64,000 nt of DNA from Pseudomonas sp. Teo4 (lineage in GTDB: Bacteria > Pseudomonadota > Gammaproteobacteria > Pseudomonadales > Pseudomonadaceae). A program made the position numbers and the translations under genes. Location of the stretch: assembly GCF_034387475.1 (NCBI RefSeq), contig NZ_JAXCIL010000001.1, positions 3,348,001 to 3,412,000 of the forward strand, written 5' to 3'. The notes below the pieces were generated by a model. That model saw only the letters and a list, made by a program, of their open reading frames with translations, did not search any database and was not told the DNA's origin. Shown piece by piece: positions 44,962 through 56,128 of the stretch (its first letter is position 1; the number at the start of each line of letters is the position of its first letter).

Positions 44962-47900
44962 TTAGCCCTCTACCTGGCTCCACTGTTTGCTCAATCGTTT
45001 GTCGGAAATCGGCACTTTTGTACCCAGTTGCTGGGCAAACAGCGACACCCGATACTCTTCCAGCCACCAGCGGTACAGGGTCAGTTGCTCGTCACGCTTG
45101 CCCTCCTGGGCATGCTTGTCGGCGCGCGCCTTGTACTGGCCCACAGGTTGCCCAGCTCGCTGCTCCAGACCCGATCCTTCTGTACCTGGGAACCCAGCTT
45201 TTCAAGACGCAGTTCCACCGCCTTGAGGTAGCGTGGCAGCTCCTTGAACCAGGCGCCCGGCGTCTCGCGCACGAACCCTGGATACACCAGGTTGCTCAGT
45301 TGTTGCTTGATGTCGTTGAGCGCCACTGCCTGGCTCAGGTCGATCTTGCCCTTGAACCGCTTCTGCAAGCCGTGCCACAGCTTCAGCACTTCCAAGGTCT
45401 GGCGCGCCAGCCGCTCGGCATGTTCGGCCCAACTGCCACGCTTGCGTTCGGCCAGCCCAGCCAGGGCTGCGCCATCGCGGGCAGCGTGGCCTCGCCGTCG
45501 AGAATGCAACTGTCGAGGCTGGCCAGCAGAATGTCCTCCACCAACGCTTCGATGCGGCCCAGCTCGCGGTACAGCAAGCCTAGCTCGGTCATACCCGGCA
45601 GCTTGCCGCGCAGGAACTTGGCCGGCTCCGCCAGTTGTTGCAGCAGTAGCCGCTGCAAGGCACGTCGGTGTTGGAACTCAGCCTCGGCCAGGGTCGAGAA
45701 GCGCCCCTCACGCACGGTGCCGCCCTCTTCGACCAGCGCCGGGTAAACCGTCATCGAAAGCCCGGCAATCTTCTGCTGGGCTGTCTGGGCCACTTCGCTG
45801 AAGGCCTTGGCTTGCACTGGTTGCTCGGCTTTCTCGTTGCGTGGCACGGCCAGCGCTGCCTGGCTGGCGGCGGCAAAACGCGCCGTCAGCTCGGCCAGGT
45901 CTCGGCCCTCGCCGAGGAATTTGCCTTGGCCATCGACCACTTCGATGTTCATGCGCAGGTGCCCTTCGACCAGGCGCACGGACTCTTCCCAGGCCTCGTC
46001 GGGTACCCGCGCGCCCGTCATGCGCAACAACTCCTGGCCCAGCGCCTGGGGCAGCGCGCCCTGGCCGAAGCTCATGCGCGCCAGCGATGCCTTGACGAAG
46101 TCGGGTACCGGCACGAAGTTCTTGCGCAGGGCCTTGGGCAGGTTACGCACCAGCGCCACGCACTTGGCTTCCAGCAAGCCCGGCACCAGCCACTCGAGGC
46201 GCTCGCCCGGCAAGCTCGGCAGCAACGGCGCCGGAACCCGCACGGTAACGCCATCGCGCGGGTGGCCTGGCTCGAAGTGGTAGCTCAACGGCAAGCGCAA
46301 ATCACCCACCTGCAGGCTGTCGGGGTACTGCGCCGCGGTGACTTCGCTGGCCTCGCGGGCCAGCACGTCTTCCTCGCGCATGATCAGCAGGTTGGCGTCC
46401 TTCTGGCTACCCATGCGGTACCAGCTGTCGAAGGTCGCGGTCTGGTGGATTTCCGCCGGCAGGCGCGCTTCGTAGAAGGCGTAGAGGGTTTCTTCATCGG
46501 CCAGGATGTCACGACGGCGGGCCTTGGCCTCCAACTCGTCGAGCTGTTCAAGCAGGCGTTTGTTGGCCGACAGGCATTTGGCCCGTGACTGGATCTCGCC
46601 ACCAACCAGCGCTTCGCGGATGAACAATTCACGTGAAGTGACCGGGTCGATCGGGCCGAAATGCACCGGGCGACGCCCCACCAGAATCAACCCATACAAA
46701 GTGATCTGCTCGTAGGCCACCACTTGCCCGCGCTTTTTCTCCCAGTGCGGTTCGAAGTGGTTCTTCTTGACCAGGTGCGTGGCCAACGGCTCGATCCAGT
46801 CGGGCTCGATCTTGGCCACCATGCGCGCATACAGCTTGGTGGTTTCCACCAGCTCGGCGGCCATCACCCACTGCGGTCGCTTGCGGCCAAGCCCCGAAGA
46901 CGGGTGGACCCAGAAGCGCCGCTGCCGGGCCCTTGGTAGTCGCCCTCCTCGGTCTTGTGGCCGATCTGGCTGAGCAACCCGCTGAGAATGGCCTTGTGCA
47001 TCCGCTGGTAATCGGATGGGTCCTTGTTCACCGCCAACTGCAGCTCGCGGCAGATCAGCGCCAGCTGGCGATGGGCATCGCGCCATTCACGCAGGCGCAG
47101 GTAATTCAGGAAATTCTTCCGGCACCAGTTGCGCAGCGGGTTGGCCGTCAGCGCCTGGCGTTGCTCCTCGAAACCACGCCACAGGTTGACCAGGGCAGCG
47201 AAGTCGGAGTCGACATCCTTCCATTGGGCATGGGCCTGGTCGGCGGCCTGCTGGCGCTCGGGCGGGCGCTCGCGGGGGTCCTGCACCGACAGCGCACTGG
47301 CGACGATCAGCACTTCCTGCAGGCTGCCCTGACGGGCGCCTTCAAGCAGCATGCGGCCCAGGCGCGGGTCGATCGGCAGGCGCGCCAGCTGACGTCCCAG
47401 GGGGTCAGCTGGTTCTCGCGGTTGACCGCCGACAGCTCCTGCAACAGGTTGAAGCCGTCGCTGATGGCCTTGCCATCCGGCGGCTCGATGAACGGGAAAG
47501 CATCGATGGCACCCAGGCGCAGGTGCAGCATCTGCAGGATGACCGCGGCCAGGTTGGTGCGCAGAATCTCCGGGTCGGTGAACGCTGGCCGGCCGTTGAA
47601 GTCCTCTTCGCTGTAAAGGCGCACGCAAATGCCCGGCTCGACACGCCCGCATCGCCCCTTGCGCTGGTTGGCGCTGGCCTGGGACACCGCCTCGATCGGC
47701 AGGCGCTGGACCTTGGCGCGGTAGCTGTAGCGGCTGATGCGGGCGGTACCGGTATCGATCACGTAGCGGATACCCGGTACCGTCAACGATGTTTCGGCAA
47801 CGTTGGTAGCCAGCACCACCCGGCGCCCGGTGTGCGGCTGGAAAATTCGCTGCTGCTCGGCTGGGGACAGGCGGGCATACAGCGGCAGAATCTCGGTGTG

Positions 47901-48863
47901 GCGCAGTTGGGCCTTGCGCAGGATTTCAGCGGCATCGCGAATTTCCCGCTCGCCGGGCAGGAACACCAGCACATCACCTGGGCCTTTGCCGACGCTGCGC
48001 TCATGCTGGGCCAGCTCATCGAGGGTGGCGAGAATCGCCTGGTCGACCGTGAGGTCGTCTTCGACCTGGTTGCCTTCTTCGTCCTGCTCGCTGGTCAATG
48101 GCCGGTACCAGGTTTCCACCGGGTAGGTCCGGCCCGACACCTCGATGATCGGCGCGCCATCGAAGTGCTTCGAGAAGCGCTCCAGGTCGATGGTCGCCGA
48201 GGTGATGATCAACTTCAGGTCGGGACGGCGGTGCAGCAGCGTCTTGAGGTAGCCGAGCAGAAAGTCGATGTTCAGGCTGCGTTCGTGGGCCTCGTCGACG
48301 ATGATCGTGTCATAGCGTTCGAGGAAGCGGTCGTGCTGGGTCTCGGCCAGCAGGATACCGTCGGTCATCAGCTTGACCAGGGTGTTGCTGTCGCTCTGGT
48401 CTTCAAAGCGTACCTGGTAGCCCACCAGCCCGCCCAACGGCGTACCCAGTTCCTCTGCCACCCGTGCAGCAACGCTGCGCGCGGCGATTCGCCGGGGCTG
48501 GGTATGGGCGATCAGGCCATGGCTGCCACGGCCCAGTTCCAGGCAAATCTTCGGCAATTGGGTGGTCTTGCCCGAGCCGGTCTCACCTGCAATCACCAGC
48601 ACCTGGTTTTCGGCCAGGGCTTTCTTGATTTCGTCGCGCTTGGCGGCAATGGGCAGGCTGTCGTCGTAGCGAATGTGCGGCACGCTCTGTTGGCGCGCGG
48701 TGACCTGGGCGCAGGATGCCTGGACCTTTTCCACCCATTGAGCCAGCTTGGCTTCGTCAGGGCGCTTGCGCAGCTCATGGATCTGCCGCCGCAGGCGATG
48801 GCGGTCGGCGATCATGGCGTGGTCGAGGTTTTTCAGCAATTGGTCGATGGCGTGGTCTGTCAT
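44962..48863 (-). pseudogene. hrpA: ATP-dependent RNA helicase HrpA, at least four frameshifts
   Basis: ATG 48863 opens MTDHAIDQLLKNLDHAMIAD. The DEAH-box motor is clear: Walker A VIAGETGSGKTTQLPKICLE (about residue 90), HTQPRRIAARSVAAR, IIVDEAHERSLN, ITSATID, then VVLATNVAETSLTVPGIRY and SQASANQRKGRCGR. The ratchet and OB-fold region and the long HrpA-specific C-terminus (ending RLSKQWSQVEG at 44962) follow in four further frames, with breaks near 47400, 46900, 45455 and 45140. Joined length is about 1300 residues, the normal HrpA size. It acts in mRNA processing and ribosome rescue-type roles. As a conserved housekeeping gene, its many shifts argue strongly for sequencing error. Confidence 0.92.
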
Positions 48864-49359
48864 GGGGCTTTTTAATCGTGCAGGTGAGCCTGCTTTTTCA
48901 TGATCGGCATGCGAAGAGGCGAGATTGTCGCAGATTTATAGGTTCTTTGCTGTCTGTGCCGGCCCTTTCGCGGGTAAACCCGCTCCCACAGGCTGGAGCA
49001 CCTGTGGGAGCGGGTTTACCCGCGAAAGGGCCAGCGGCCATAGCCAGAATGTTTAGCCAAACACAACGTGAAGGTTGCCATTCACTGCTTTAATCAACCT
49101 TACGCCACATGTGAGTATCAAAGGCATGACTCCCGTCCAGCCCCTCGCCCCACCGTCGTCCCGCCCTTCGCTGCCGAAGGCCAGGACCTGTGCCGGTGAA
49201 AATCCGCTGGTCCACATCATCCTCGCCTTCTGGCCCTGTGGCATTGCCGACACGCGCGCCCACCGGACACTTCGCTCAAGCCTTTGTGACCAAACCCGGC
49301 CGCCTTCCGGCCGTTTGACTCAACTTGACCGCCTGCTTGCGCGGCGGTCCTGTGCGCCC
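48864..49359. other. divergent promoter region of hrpA and the puuA-like gene
   Basis: About 500 bases. Apart from the REP pair I see no gene. The frame of the plus-strand gene is open upstream to 49075 but lacks a ribosome-binding site there, so I regard that part as untranslated. Confidence 0.5.
48961..49032. repeat. REP inverted pair
   Basis: TTTCGCGGGTAAACCCGCTCC and its complement around a GGCTGGAGCACC centre, in the divergent region between hrpA and the glutamine-synthetase-like gene. Confidence 0.9.
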
Positions 49360-50739
49360 ATGAGCGAAACCATCATGCACTTTGCAAACCCAGAGCAGGC
49401 CAGCCGCTTCCTGGCTGAAAACCCCGATGTCGAGCTGTTCGAACTGTTCATCCTCGACGCCAATGGCGTACCCCGAGGCAAGCTGCTGCACCGCGATGAA
49501 CTGCTGGCGGTGTACGCCAGCGGACGCCCGCTGCCCAGCACCATCCTTGGCCTGACCCTCAACGGCGACGACGTGGAAAACTCGGGCCTGGTGTGGGATG
49601 TCGGTGACATCGACTGCCGCGCCTACCCGTTGGACGGCTCGCTGGTGCGCCTGCCCTGGCGCCGCGTACCGACCGCGGCGGTGCAGGTGAGCATGCACCC
49701 CACCGAGGGCCTGCCCGCCAGCGTTGCCGACCCACGTCATGTGCTGCTGCGCACCATCGATGCACTCAAGGCCGACGGCTACCACCCGGTGATGGCTTGC
49801 GAGCTGGAGTTCTACCTGCTTGACCAACAACGCGATGCCCAGGGCCGCCCACAACCGGCGCTGGACAATGACGGTGGCCGACCACGCACCACTCAGGTCT
49901 ACGGCCTGCGCGAACTGGAACAGATCGAGCCGTTTCTGGCCGACTTGTATGCCGCCTGCAAGGCCCAAGGCATTCCGGCACGCACGGCGATTTCCGAGTA
50001 TGCCCCCGGCCAGGTGGAAATCACCCTGGAACACGGTGACGCGCTCACTGCCATGGACCAGGCCGTGCGCTACAAGCGCCTGGTCAAGGGCGTGGCTCAC
50101 GCTCATGGCATGCAGGCCTGTTTCATGGCCAAACCGTTCGCCAAACTGGCCGGCACCGGCATGCACATGCACCTGAGCCTCGCCGACAGTGCCGGCAACA
50201 ACCTGTTCGCCAGCGACGACAAGGCCGGCACGCCCCTGCTGCGTCAGGCCGTGGCCGGCATGTTGCGTCACCTGCGCGAATCGTTGCTGCTGTTCTGCCC
50301 CAACGCCAACTCGTTCCGCCGTTTCCAGGCCAACAGCTATGCCCCGCTGGCCCCTACCTGGGGCGTGGACAACCGCACCGTTAGCCTGCGCGTACCCGGC
50401 GGCCCGGCCAACAGTCGGCATATCGAACATCGCATCTGCGGCGCCGATGCCAACCCGTACCTGGCAGCGGCGGCCATCCTGGCTGCCACCCACTACGGCA
50501 TTCGCGAACAGCTGGACCCTGGCGCGCCGGTCGAAGGCAACGGCTATGCCCAGGCCACCGAGCACTTGCCCACCGACTGGCTGACCGCGCTGGAAAGCCT
50601 GGAGCACTCGGACTGGGCTCGCGAAGCGCTGGGCGAGGCATTCCTCGGTGTCTACCTGAAGGTCAAACGCGCCGAATACCGTCAGTTCATGGCCGAAGTC
50701 AGCGAACAGGACTGGCGCTGGTACCTGCACCAGGCCTGA
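49360..50739 (+). CDS. glutamine synthetase family protein (gamma-glutamylpolyamine synthetase-like)
   Basis: I take ATG 49360 (MSETIMHFANPEQASRFLAE); ATG 49375 is also possible, and the frame is open to 49075. The N-terminal beta-grasp reads ELFELFILDANGVPRGKLLH. The catalytic domain has MACELEFYLL, SEYAPGQVEITLEHGDALTA, KPFAKLAGTGMHMHLSLADS and the ATP-site NRTVSLRVPGG. 459 residues, typical of PuuA/SpuI-type enzymes that ligate glutamate to putrescine or another amine. The next gene is an FAD amine oxidase of the PuuB type, 31 bases away. Together they suggest amine catabolism by the gamma-glutamylation route; the amine substrate is inferred. Confidence 0.85.
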   Translation: MSETIMHFANPEQASRFLAENPDVELFELFILDANGVPRGKLLHRDELLAVYASGRPLPSTILGLTLNGDDVENSGLVWDVGDIDCRAYPLDGSLVRLPWRRVPTAAVQVSMHPTEGLPASVADPRHVLLRTIDALKADGYHPVMACELEFYLLDQQRDAQGRPQPALDNDGGRPRTTQVYGLRELEQIEPFLADLYAACKAQGIPARTAISEYAPGQVEITLEHGDALTAMDQAVRYKRLVKGVAHAHGMQACFMAKPFAKLAGTGMHMHLSLADSAGNNLFASDDKAGTPLLRQAVAGMLRHLRESLLLFCPNANSFRRFQANSYAPLAPTWGVDNRTVSLRVPGGPANSRHIEHRICGADANPYLAAAAILAATHYGIREQLDPGAPVEGNGYAQATEHLPTDWLTALESLEHSDWAREALGEAFLGVYLKVKRAEYRQFMAEVSEQDWRWYLHQA

Positions 50740-50770
50740 GCCCGCCCCTATTGAAGAACAAGGAACACCC

Positions 50771-52077
50771 ATGAACGCAGCAGTGAAAAACGGGCCGGCC
50801 CAACGTGCGCCCTCCTATTACAGCGCCACGCTGAACGACCACGCGCAGTACCCGACCCTCAAAGGCACCGTGGAGGTCGACGTGGCCATCATCGGTGGTG
50901 GCTTCACCGGTGTCGCCACCGCCGTGGAACTGGCCGAACGCGGCCTGAAGGTAGCCATCGTCGAGACCAACCGCATTGGCTGGGGCGCCAGCGGGCGCAA
51001 CGGCGGCCAGGTCACCGGCAGCTTGTCTGGCGACGAGGCCATGCGCACGCAAATGCGCAACCGCCTGGGCAGTGACGTCGACGACTTCATCTGCACTTGC
51101 GCTGGCGCGGTCACCAGATCATCGAGCAACGCGTCGAGCGCTACGGTATCGATTGTGATCTCAAGCGCGGCCACCTGCATGCCGCCATGAAGCCCTCGCA
51201 CATGGATGAGCTGCGCGGATTCCAGGCCGAGGCCCAGCGCCGTGGCATGGGTGACCAGGTGCAACTGCTCGACCGTGAAGCCGTGGCCCAGCACCTGCAA
51301 AGCCCGTTGTACCTGGGCGCGCTGAAGAACCTTCGCAACCTGCACCTGCATCCGCTCAACCTGTGCCTGGGCGAAGCCCGTGCCGCCCACAGCCTGGGCG
51401 CACTGATTTTCGAGAACTCCGAGGTGCTGGAGATCGTCCATGGCCCGCGCCCGGCGGTGGTCACCGCTCAAGGGCGAATCGAAGCGCGTCAGGTGATGCT
51501 GGCCGGCGACGTGTACCACAAGCTGGAAAAACGCCAACTCAAGGGCAAGATCTTTCCGGCCATGGGCGGCATCGTCACCACCGCGCCACTGGGCGAACTG
51601 GCCGAGCAGATCAACCCGCAGGACCTGGCGGTGTATGACTGCCGTTTCGTCCTCGACTACTACCGCCTGACTGCCGACAAGCGCCTGCTGTTCGGCGGTG
51701 GCGCCAATTATTCAGGCAAGGATTCGCGCGACATCGAAGGCGAACTGCGCCCGTGCATCGAGCGCACCTTCCCGGCACTCAAGGGCATTCCGATCGAGTT
51801 CCAGTGGAGCTGCGCCATGGGCATCGTGGTCAACCGCATTCCGCAGCTGGGCAAGCTTTCGGACAATGTCTGGTACTGCCAGGGCTATTCCGGGCATGGC
51901 ATCGCCACCAGCCACATCATGGGCGAGATCATGGCCGAGGCATTGACCGGGACGCTGGAGAAGTTCGACACCTTTGCCGCGTGCAAGCACATCAAGGTGC
52001 CGATGGGGGATCTGCTGGGGAATCCGCTGTTGGCGGCGGGGATGTGGTATTACCAGATGCTTGAAAAATTGCGTTGA
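50771..52077 (+). pseudogene. FAD-dependent oxidoreductase (PuuB-like, DAO family), one frameshift
   Basis: ATG 50771 opens MNAAVKNGPAQRAPSYYSAT. VDVAIIGGGFTGVATAVELA is the dinucleotide fold and GWGASGRNGGQVTG the FAD loop conserved in gamma-glutamylputrescine oxidases. The frame breaks near 51095. The other frame continues HQIIEQRVERYGIDCDLKRG and reaches CQGYSGHGIATSHIMGEIMA, the C-terminal FAD site, ending MLEKLR at 52077. About 435 residues. It is expected to oxidise the gamma-glutamyl amine made by the upstream ligase to the aldehyde plus ammonia and H2O2. Same operon as 49360-50739; a REP pair follows directly. Confidence 0.87.
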
Positions 52078-52081
52078 TGCA

Positions 52082-52149
52082 TTCGCGGGTAAACCCGCTC
52101 CCACAGGTAATAAACGATCCTGTGGGAGCGGGTTTACCCGCGAAGAGGC
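52082..52149. repeat. REP inverted pair
   Basis: TCGCGGGTAAACCCGCTCCC and complement, between convergent puuB-like and fadD1 genes; probably terminates both. Confidence 0.9.
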
Positions 52150-52161
52150 CAGTGAAGTCGA

Positions 52162-53859
52162 TCAGGCGATCTTCTTCAGCCCTTGTTTCTTCAACTCTTC
52201 ATCGCGCAGCTCGCGGCGCAGAATCTTGCCCACGTTGGTGGTCGGCAGCGCATCGCGGAACTCGATGTAGCGCGGTACCTTGTAGCCGGTGACGTTGGCG
52301 CGCATGTGCTCCATCACCTGCTCCTTGGTCAGGGTCATGCCCGGCTTGACCACGATGAACACCTTGATTACCTCGCCCGACTTCTCGTCCGGCACGCCGA
52401 TGGCCGCGCACTGCAGAACACCCGGCAAACCAGCAAGCACGTCTTCCAGCTCGTTGGGGTACACGTTGAAGCCCGAGACCAGGATCATGTCCTTCTTGCG
52501 GTCGACGATGCGCATGTAGCCATCTTGCTGGATCAACGCGATGTCACCGGTCTTCAGCCAGCCTTCGCTGTCGAGAATCTCGGCGGTAGCGTCTTCACGC
52601 TGCCAGTAGCCCTTCATCACCTGCGGGCCCTTGACGCACAGTTCGCCCACTTCACCCAGCGGCAATTCCTGGCCGTTGTCGTCGATGACCTTGCACAGGG
52701 TCGACGGCACCGGAATACCGATGGTGCCAACCTGGTTGGCCTCGGAGGGGTTGACCGCCGCCACCGGGCTGGTCTCGGTCATGCCGTAGCCTTCGCAGAT
52801 GGCACAGCCGGTCACGGTTTTCCAGCGCTCGGCCACACTCAACTGCAGGGCCATGCCGCCCGACAGGGTGATCTTCAGCGCCGAGAAGTCCAAGGCACGA
52901 AACGCCTCGTTGTTGCACAGGGCAACGAACAGGGTGTTCAGGCCCACGAAGCCACTGAACTTCCACTTGCCCAGTTCCTTGACCATGGCTGGCAGGTCAC
53001 GCGGGTTGCTGATCAGCACGTTGTGGTTGCCGATCAGCATCATGGCCATGCAATGGAAGGTAAAGGCATAGATGTGGTACAGCGGCAGCGGGGTGATGAG
53101 GATCTCGCAGCCTTCGTGCAGGTTCGAGCCCATCAGCGCGCGGCACTGCAGCATGTTGGCCACCAGGTTGCGGTGGGTCAGCATCGCCCCCTTGGCCACG
53201 CCGGTGGTGCCGCCGGTGTATTGCAGCACGGCCACATCGTTGGGTTGCGGGTTGGCCTCGGTAACCGGCTGGCCCTTGCCCAGTGCCAGGGTGTCGTTGA
53301 AGCGCACGGCGCGCGGCAGGTTGTAGGCCGGCACCATCTTCTTCACGTACTTGATCACACTGTTGATCAGCAGGCGCTTGAGCGGTGGCAGCAGGTCGGC
53401 CACCTCGGTCACGATGACGTGCTTGACCTGGGTCTTGGGCACGACCTTCTCGGCCAGGTGGGCCATGTTGGCCAGGCACACCAGCGCTTTGGCACCTGAG
53501 TCGTTGAACTGGTGCTCCATTTCGCGTGCGGTGTACAACGGGTTGGTGTTGACCACGATCAGGCCGGCACGCATGGCGCCGAACACCGCCACCGGATACT
53601 GCAGGACGTTGGGCAACTGCACGGCAATGCGATCACCCGGTTTCAAGTCGGTGTGCTGCTGCAACCAGGCGGCAAAAGCGCCCGACAGGGCATACAGCTC
53701 GCCGTAGGTGATGGTCTTGCCCAGGTTGCTAAAGGCCGGTTTGTCTGCAAAGCGTTGGCAGGATTGCTTCAGCACCGCCTGGATGTTGGGGAATTCGTCA
53801 GGATTGATTTCCGCCGTAACACCGGCTGGGTACTTATCCTTCCAAAAATTTTCGATCAT
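52162..53859 (-). CDS. fadD1: long-chain fatty acid-CoA ligase FadD1
   Basis: ATG 53859 (MIENFWKDKYPAGVTAEINP) is chosen as the conventional FadD start; the frame extends to 53880. 565 residues, intact. ANL-family motifs: AMP-binding VLQYTGGTTGVAKGAMLTHR, linker GEVGELCVKGPQVMKGYW, fatty-acyl signature GWLKTGDIALIQQDGYMRIV, and C-terminal Lys in [17 protein letters not shown]. It activates exogenous long-chain fatty acids at the inner membrane for beta-oxidation. A paralogue lies upstream on the same strand (54217-55902), the tandem fadD arrangement of P. putida and P. aeruginosa. An inverted repeat at 54022-54055 lies in its promoter region. Confidence 0.93.
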   Translation of the reverse strand: MIENFWKDKYPAGVTAEINPDEFPNIQAVLKQSCQRFADKPAFSNLGKTITYGELYALSGAFAAWLQQHTDLKPGDRIAVQLPNVLQYPVAVFGAMRAGLIVVNTNPLYTAREMEHQFNDSGAKALVCLANMAHLAEKVVPKTQVKHVIVTEVADLLPPLKRLLINSVIKYVKKMVPAYNLPRAVRFNDTLALGKGQPVTEANPQPNDVAVLQYTGGTTGVAKGAMLTHRNLVANMLQCRALMGSNLHEGCEILITPLPLYHIYAFTFHCMAMMLIGNHNVLISNPRDLPAMVKELGKWKFSGFVGLNTLFVALCNNEAFRALDFSALKITLSGGMALQLSVAERWKTVTGCAICEGYGMTETSPVAAVNPSEANQVGTIGIPVPSTLCKVIDDNGQELPLGEVGELCVKGPQVMKGYWQREDATAEILDSEGWLKTGDIALIQQDGYMRIVDRKKDMILVSGFNVYPNELEDVLAGLPGVLQCAAIGVPDEKSGEVIKVFIVVKPGMTLTKEQVMEHMRANVTGYKVPRYIEFRDALPTTNVGKILRRELRDEELKKQGLKKIA

Positions 53860-54117
53860 GGAAGCCCACTCCTTCAGCAACAGCGAAGTTCATTCACGCG
53901 TAGATGCGTTTATTATTGATATGGGATGACGGCCCATTGCAAACCGAATCATCTGAAAGCGCGCCGAGAGTAACAGCTTTAAATGGGGTCGCCTAGAGCC
54001 GAAATCGGCCTTGATGGTCACAAAAATGACTCAATGAACGATACAGGTCATTTTTAGAGTATTTAACCAAAATGTCGCAAATCGGGCCTGAGTTTGCATG
54101 CTAGAGCGGTTTTGAAG
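53860..54117. other. fadD1 promoter region
   Basis: A 258-base AT-richer gap between fadD1 and the REP pair behind fadD2. It contains the repeat at 54022 and no gene. Confidence 0.5.
54022..54055. promoter_or_regulatory. 9-bp-arm inverted repeat upstream of fadD1
   Basis: AAAAATGAC and GTCATTTTT are perfect arms 16 bases apart, 163 bases before the fadD1 start. Possible regulator site or AT-rich promoter structure; the regulator is unknown. Confidence 0.4.
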
Positions 54118-54204
54118 CATTCGCGGGTAAACCCGCTCCCACAACGACCCCACTGTATATGAGTGTTGTCGACTAACTGTGGGAGCGGGTTTACCCGCGA
54201 AGAT
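54118..54204. repeat. REP inverted pair
   Basis: CGCGGGTAAACCCGCTCCCA and complement with an AT-containing centre (CACTGTATATGAGTG-like), behind fadD2. Confidence 0.9.
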
Positions 54205-54216
54205 GGCGACTCGGTA

Positions 54217-55902
54217 TTACGCTATGTCACGCAGCTCGCGCCGCAGGATCTTGCCCACCGGGGTCATCGGCAGCGATTCGCGCAGCACGATGTGCTTGGG
54301 CACCTTGTAGCCAGTGAAGTTGGCCTTGCAGTACGCCTTCAGCTCATCGACGCTCAGCCCGTTTTCCCGCGGCACCACGAACAGCTTCACCGCCTCCCCC
54401 GAACGCTCGTCCGGCACGCCGATGGCTGCGCAGTTGGCCACCTGCGGGTGCCCCATGATCACGTCTTCGATCTCGTTGGGGTACACATTGAAGCCCGAGA
54501 CGATGATCATGTCCTTCTTGCGGTCGACGATGCGGGTGAAGCCATCCCGATCATCACGGCAATGTCGCCGGTCTTGAACCAGCCGTCCGCATCCAGGGAC
54601 TGGGCGGTTGCCTCAGGTTGTTGCCAGTAGCCCTTCATCACCTGCGGCCCCTTGATGCACAGCTCGCCCCGCTCACCCAGCGCCAGCTCGTTGCCGTCGT
54701 CGTCGATCACCTTGAATGCCGTGCCCGCCACCGGGATACCCACGGTGCCCAGGCGCGCCATCTGGCCATAAGGGTTGGTGCTGGCGACCGGGGAGGTTTC
54801 AGTCAGGCCATAGCCTTCGACGATGCGGCAGCCGGTGAGGCTTTCCCAACGCTCGGCAGTGGCCTTGACCAGCGCCGTGCCGCCGGAGTTGGTGACCTTC
54901 AGTGCAGAGAAATCCAGATTCTTGAACCCAGGGTGATCCATCAACGCCACGAACAGCGTGTTCAGCCCCAGCAGTGCCGAGAAACGCCACTTGCCCAGTT
55001 CCTTGATGAAACCCGGAATATCACGCGGGTTGGTGATGAGCACGTTGTGGTTACCGGTGACCATCATGCACATGCAGTTCGCGGTGAATGCATAGATGTG
55101 GTACAGCGGCAGCGGCGCGATCATCACCTCCTGCCCATCCTTGATCAACCGTTGCCCGTCCGGCCCGTGCTGGGAGAAACACGCCAGCACCTGAAGCATG
55201 TTGGCCACCAGGTTGCCGTGGGTCAGCATCGCCCCCTTGGCCAACCCGGTGGTACCGCCGGTGTACTGCAGCACGGCGATATCGCCCAGGCCCTGCTCCA
55301 CGGGTTTGTGGGTCAGGTCGCGCCCCTGGCGCAGCACCTGCTTGAACGACACGGCCTGGGGCAACTGGAAGGCGGGCACCATCTTCTTCAGCTTGTCGAC
55401 CACGGTGTTGATCAGCCAGCCCTTGGCCGCGGGCAGCAGGTCGCCCATCTTCGCCTCGATCAGGTACTCGATGCCGGTGTCGGGCAGCACCTCCTGCACA
55501 CGCTTGCCGAACATGTTCAGGTACACCAACGCACGGGCGCCGGAATCCTTGAACTGGTGGCGCATCTCGCGCTCGGTGTAGAGCGGGTTGGTGTTGACCA
55601 CGATCAGGCCAGCGCGCAGCGCTCCGAACACGGCGATGGGGTACTGCAACACATTGGGCATCTGTACGGCGATGCGGTCACCCGGCTGCAGGTCAGTGCT
55701 TTGCTGAAGCCAGGCGGCAAAGGCTGCCGAGTGCCGTTCCAGTTCGGCGTAGGTCAGGGTCACGCCCAAGTTGCTGAACGCCGGGCGGTCGGCGAAGCGC
55801 TTGCACGAGCGCTCGAACACTTCGACGACGGAGCGGTAGGCATTGATGTCGATGGTGGAAGGCGCCCGCGGGGCGCTTGTCATTCCAGAAGTCGGCTTGC
55901 AT
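54217..55902 (-). pseudogene. fadD2: long-chain fatty acid-CoA ligase FadD2, two frameshifts
   Basis: The N-terminus MQADFWNDKRPAGA from ATG 55902 joins PSTIDINAYRSVVEVFERSC after a shift near 55870. The main frame carries VLQYTGGTTGLAKGAMLTHG and GERGELCIKGPQVMKGYWQ. After a second shift near 54548 the C-terminus reads [19 protein letters not shown] and [15 protein letters not shown], ending at 54217. About 560 residues with all ANL motifs. It is the paralogue of FadD1; in pseudomonads the two differ in chain-length preference and induction. The frameshifts fall in otherwise well-conserved sequence and are probably errors. Confidence 0.9.
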
Positions 55903-56128
55903 TTATTATTGTTCCTCTGCCTGGACCCACAATGTGGCGCGTTGTCCTTTAGTCCCTTGTCCCTTTCGCCTGACGGTGAAAAGGCGTTGATCCGACGTTA
56001 ACAGGTAAGTCCAAGGTGGCATACACGCCAAGTGCCGCCATTAACATTGTGAATCTTATTTGTGCCCTTCCTGCAATCTGGCCGGTTGTGCATACACTGT
56101 GCTCTGACCCACGCGCAAAGGATTCGCC

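Noticed and set aside
44960..48863. hrpA as a genuine decayed pseudogene
   Set aside because: All domains are fully preserved across the breaks and other core genes show the same kind of shifts, so error is more likely than decay.
48864..49359. N-terminal extension of the glutamine-synthetase-like protein to 49075
   Set aside because: The extension lacks a ribosome-binding site, is Pro/Arg-rich and unlike the family N-terminus.
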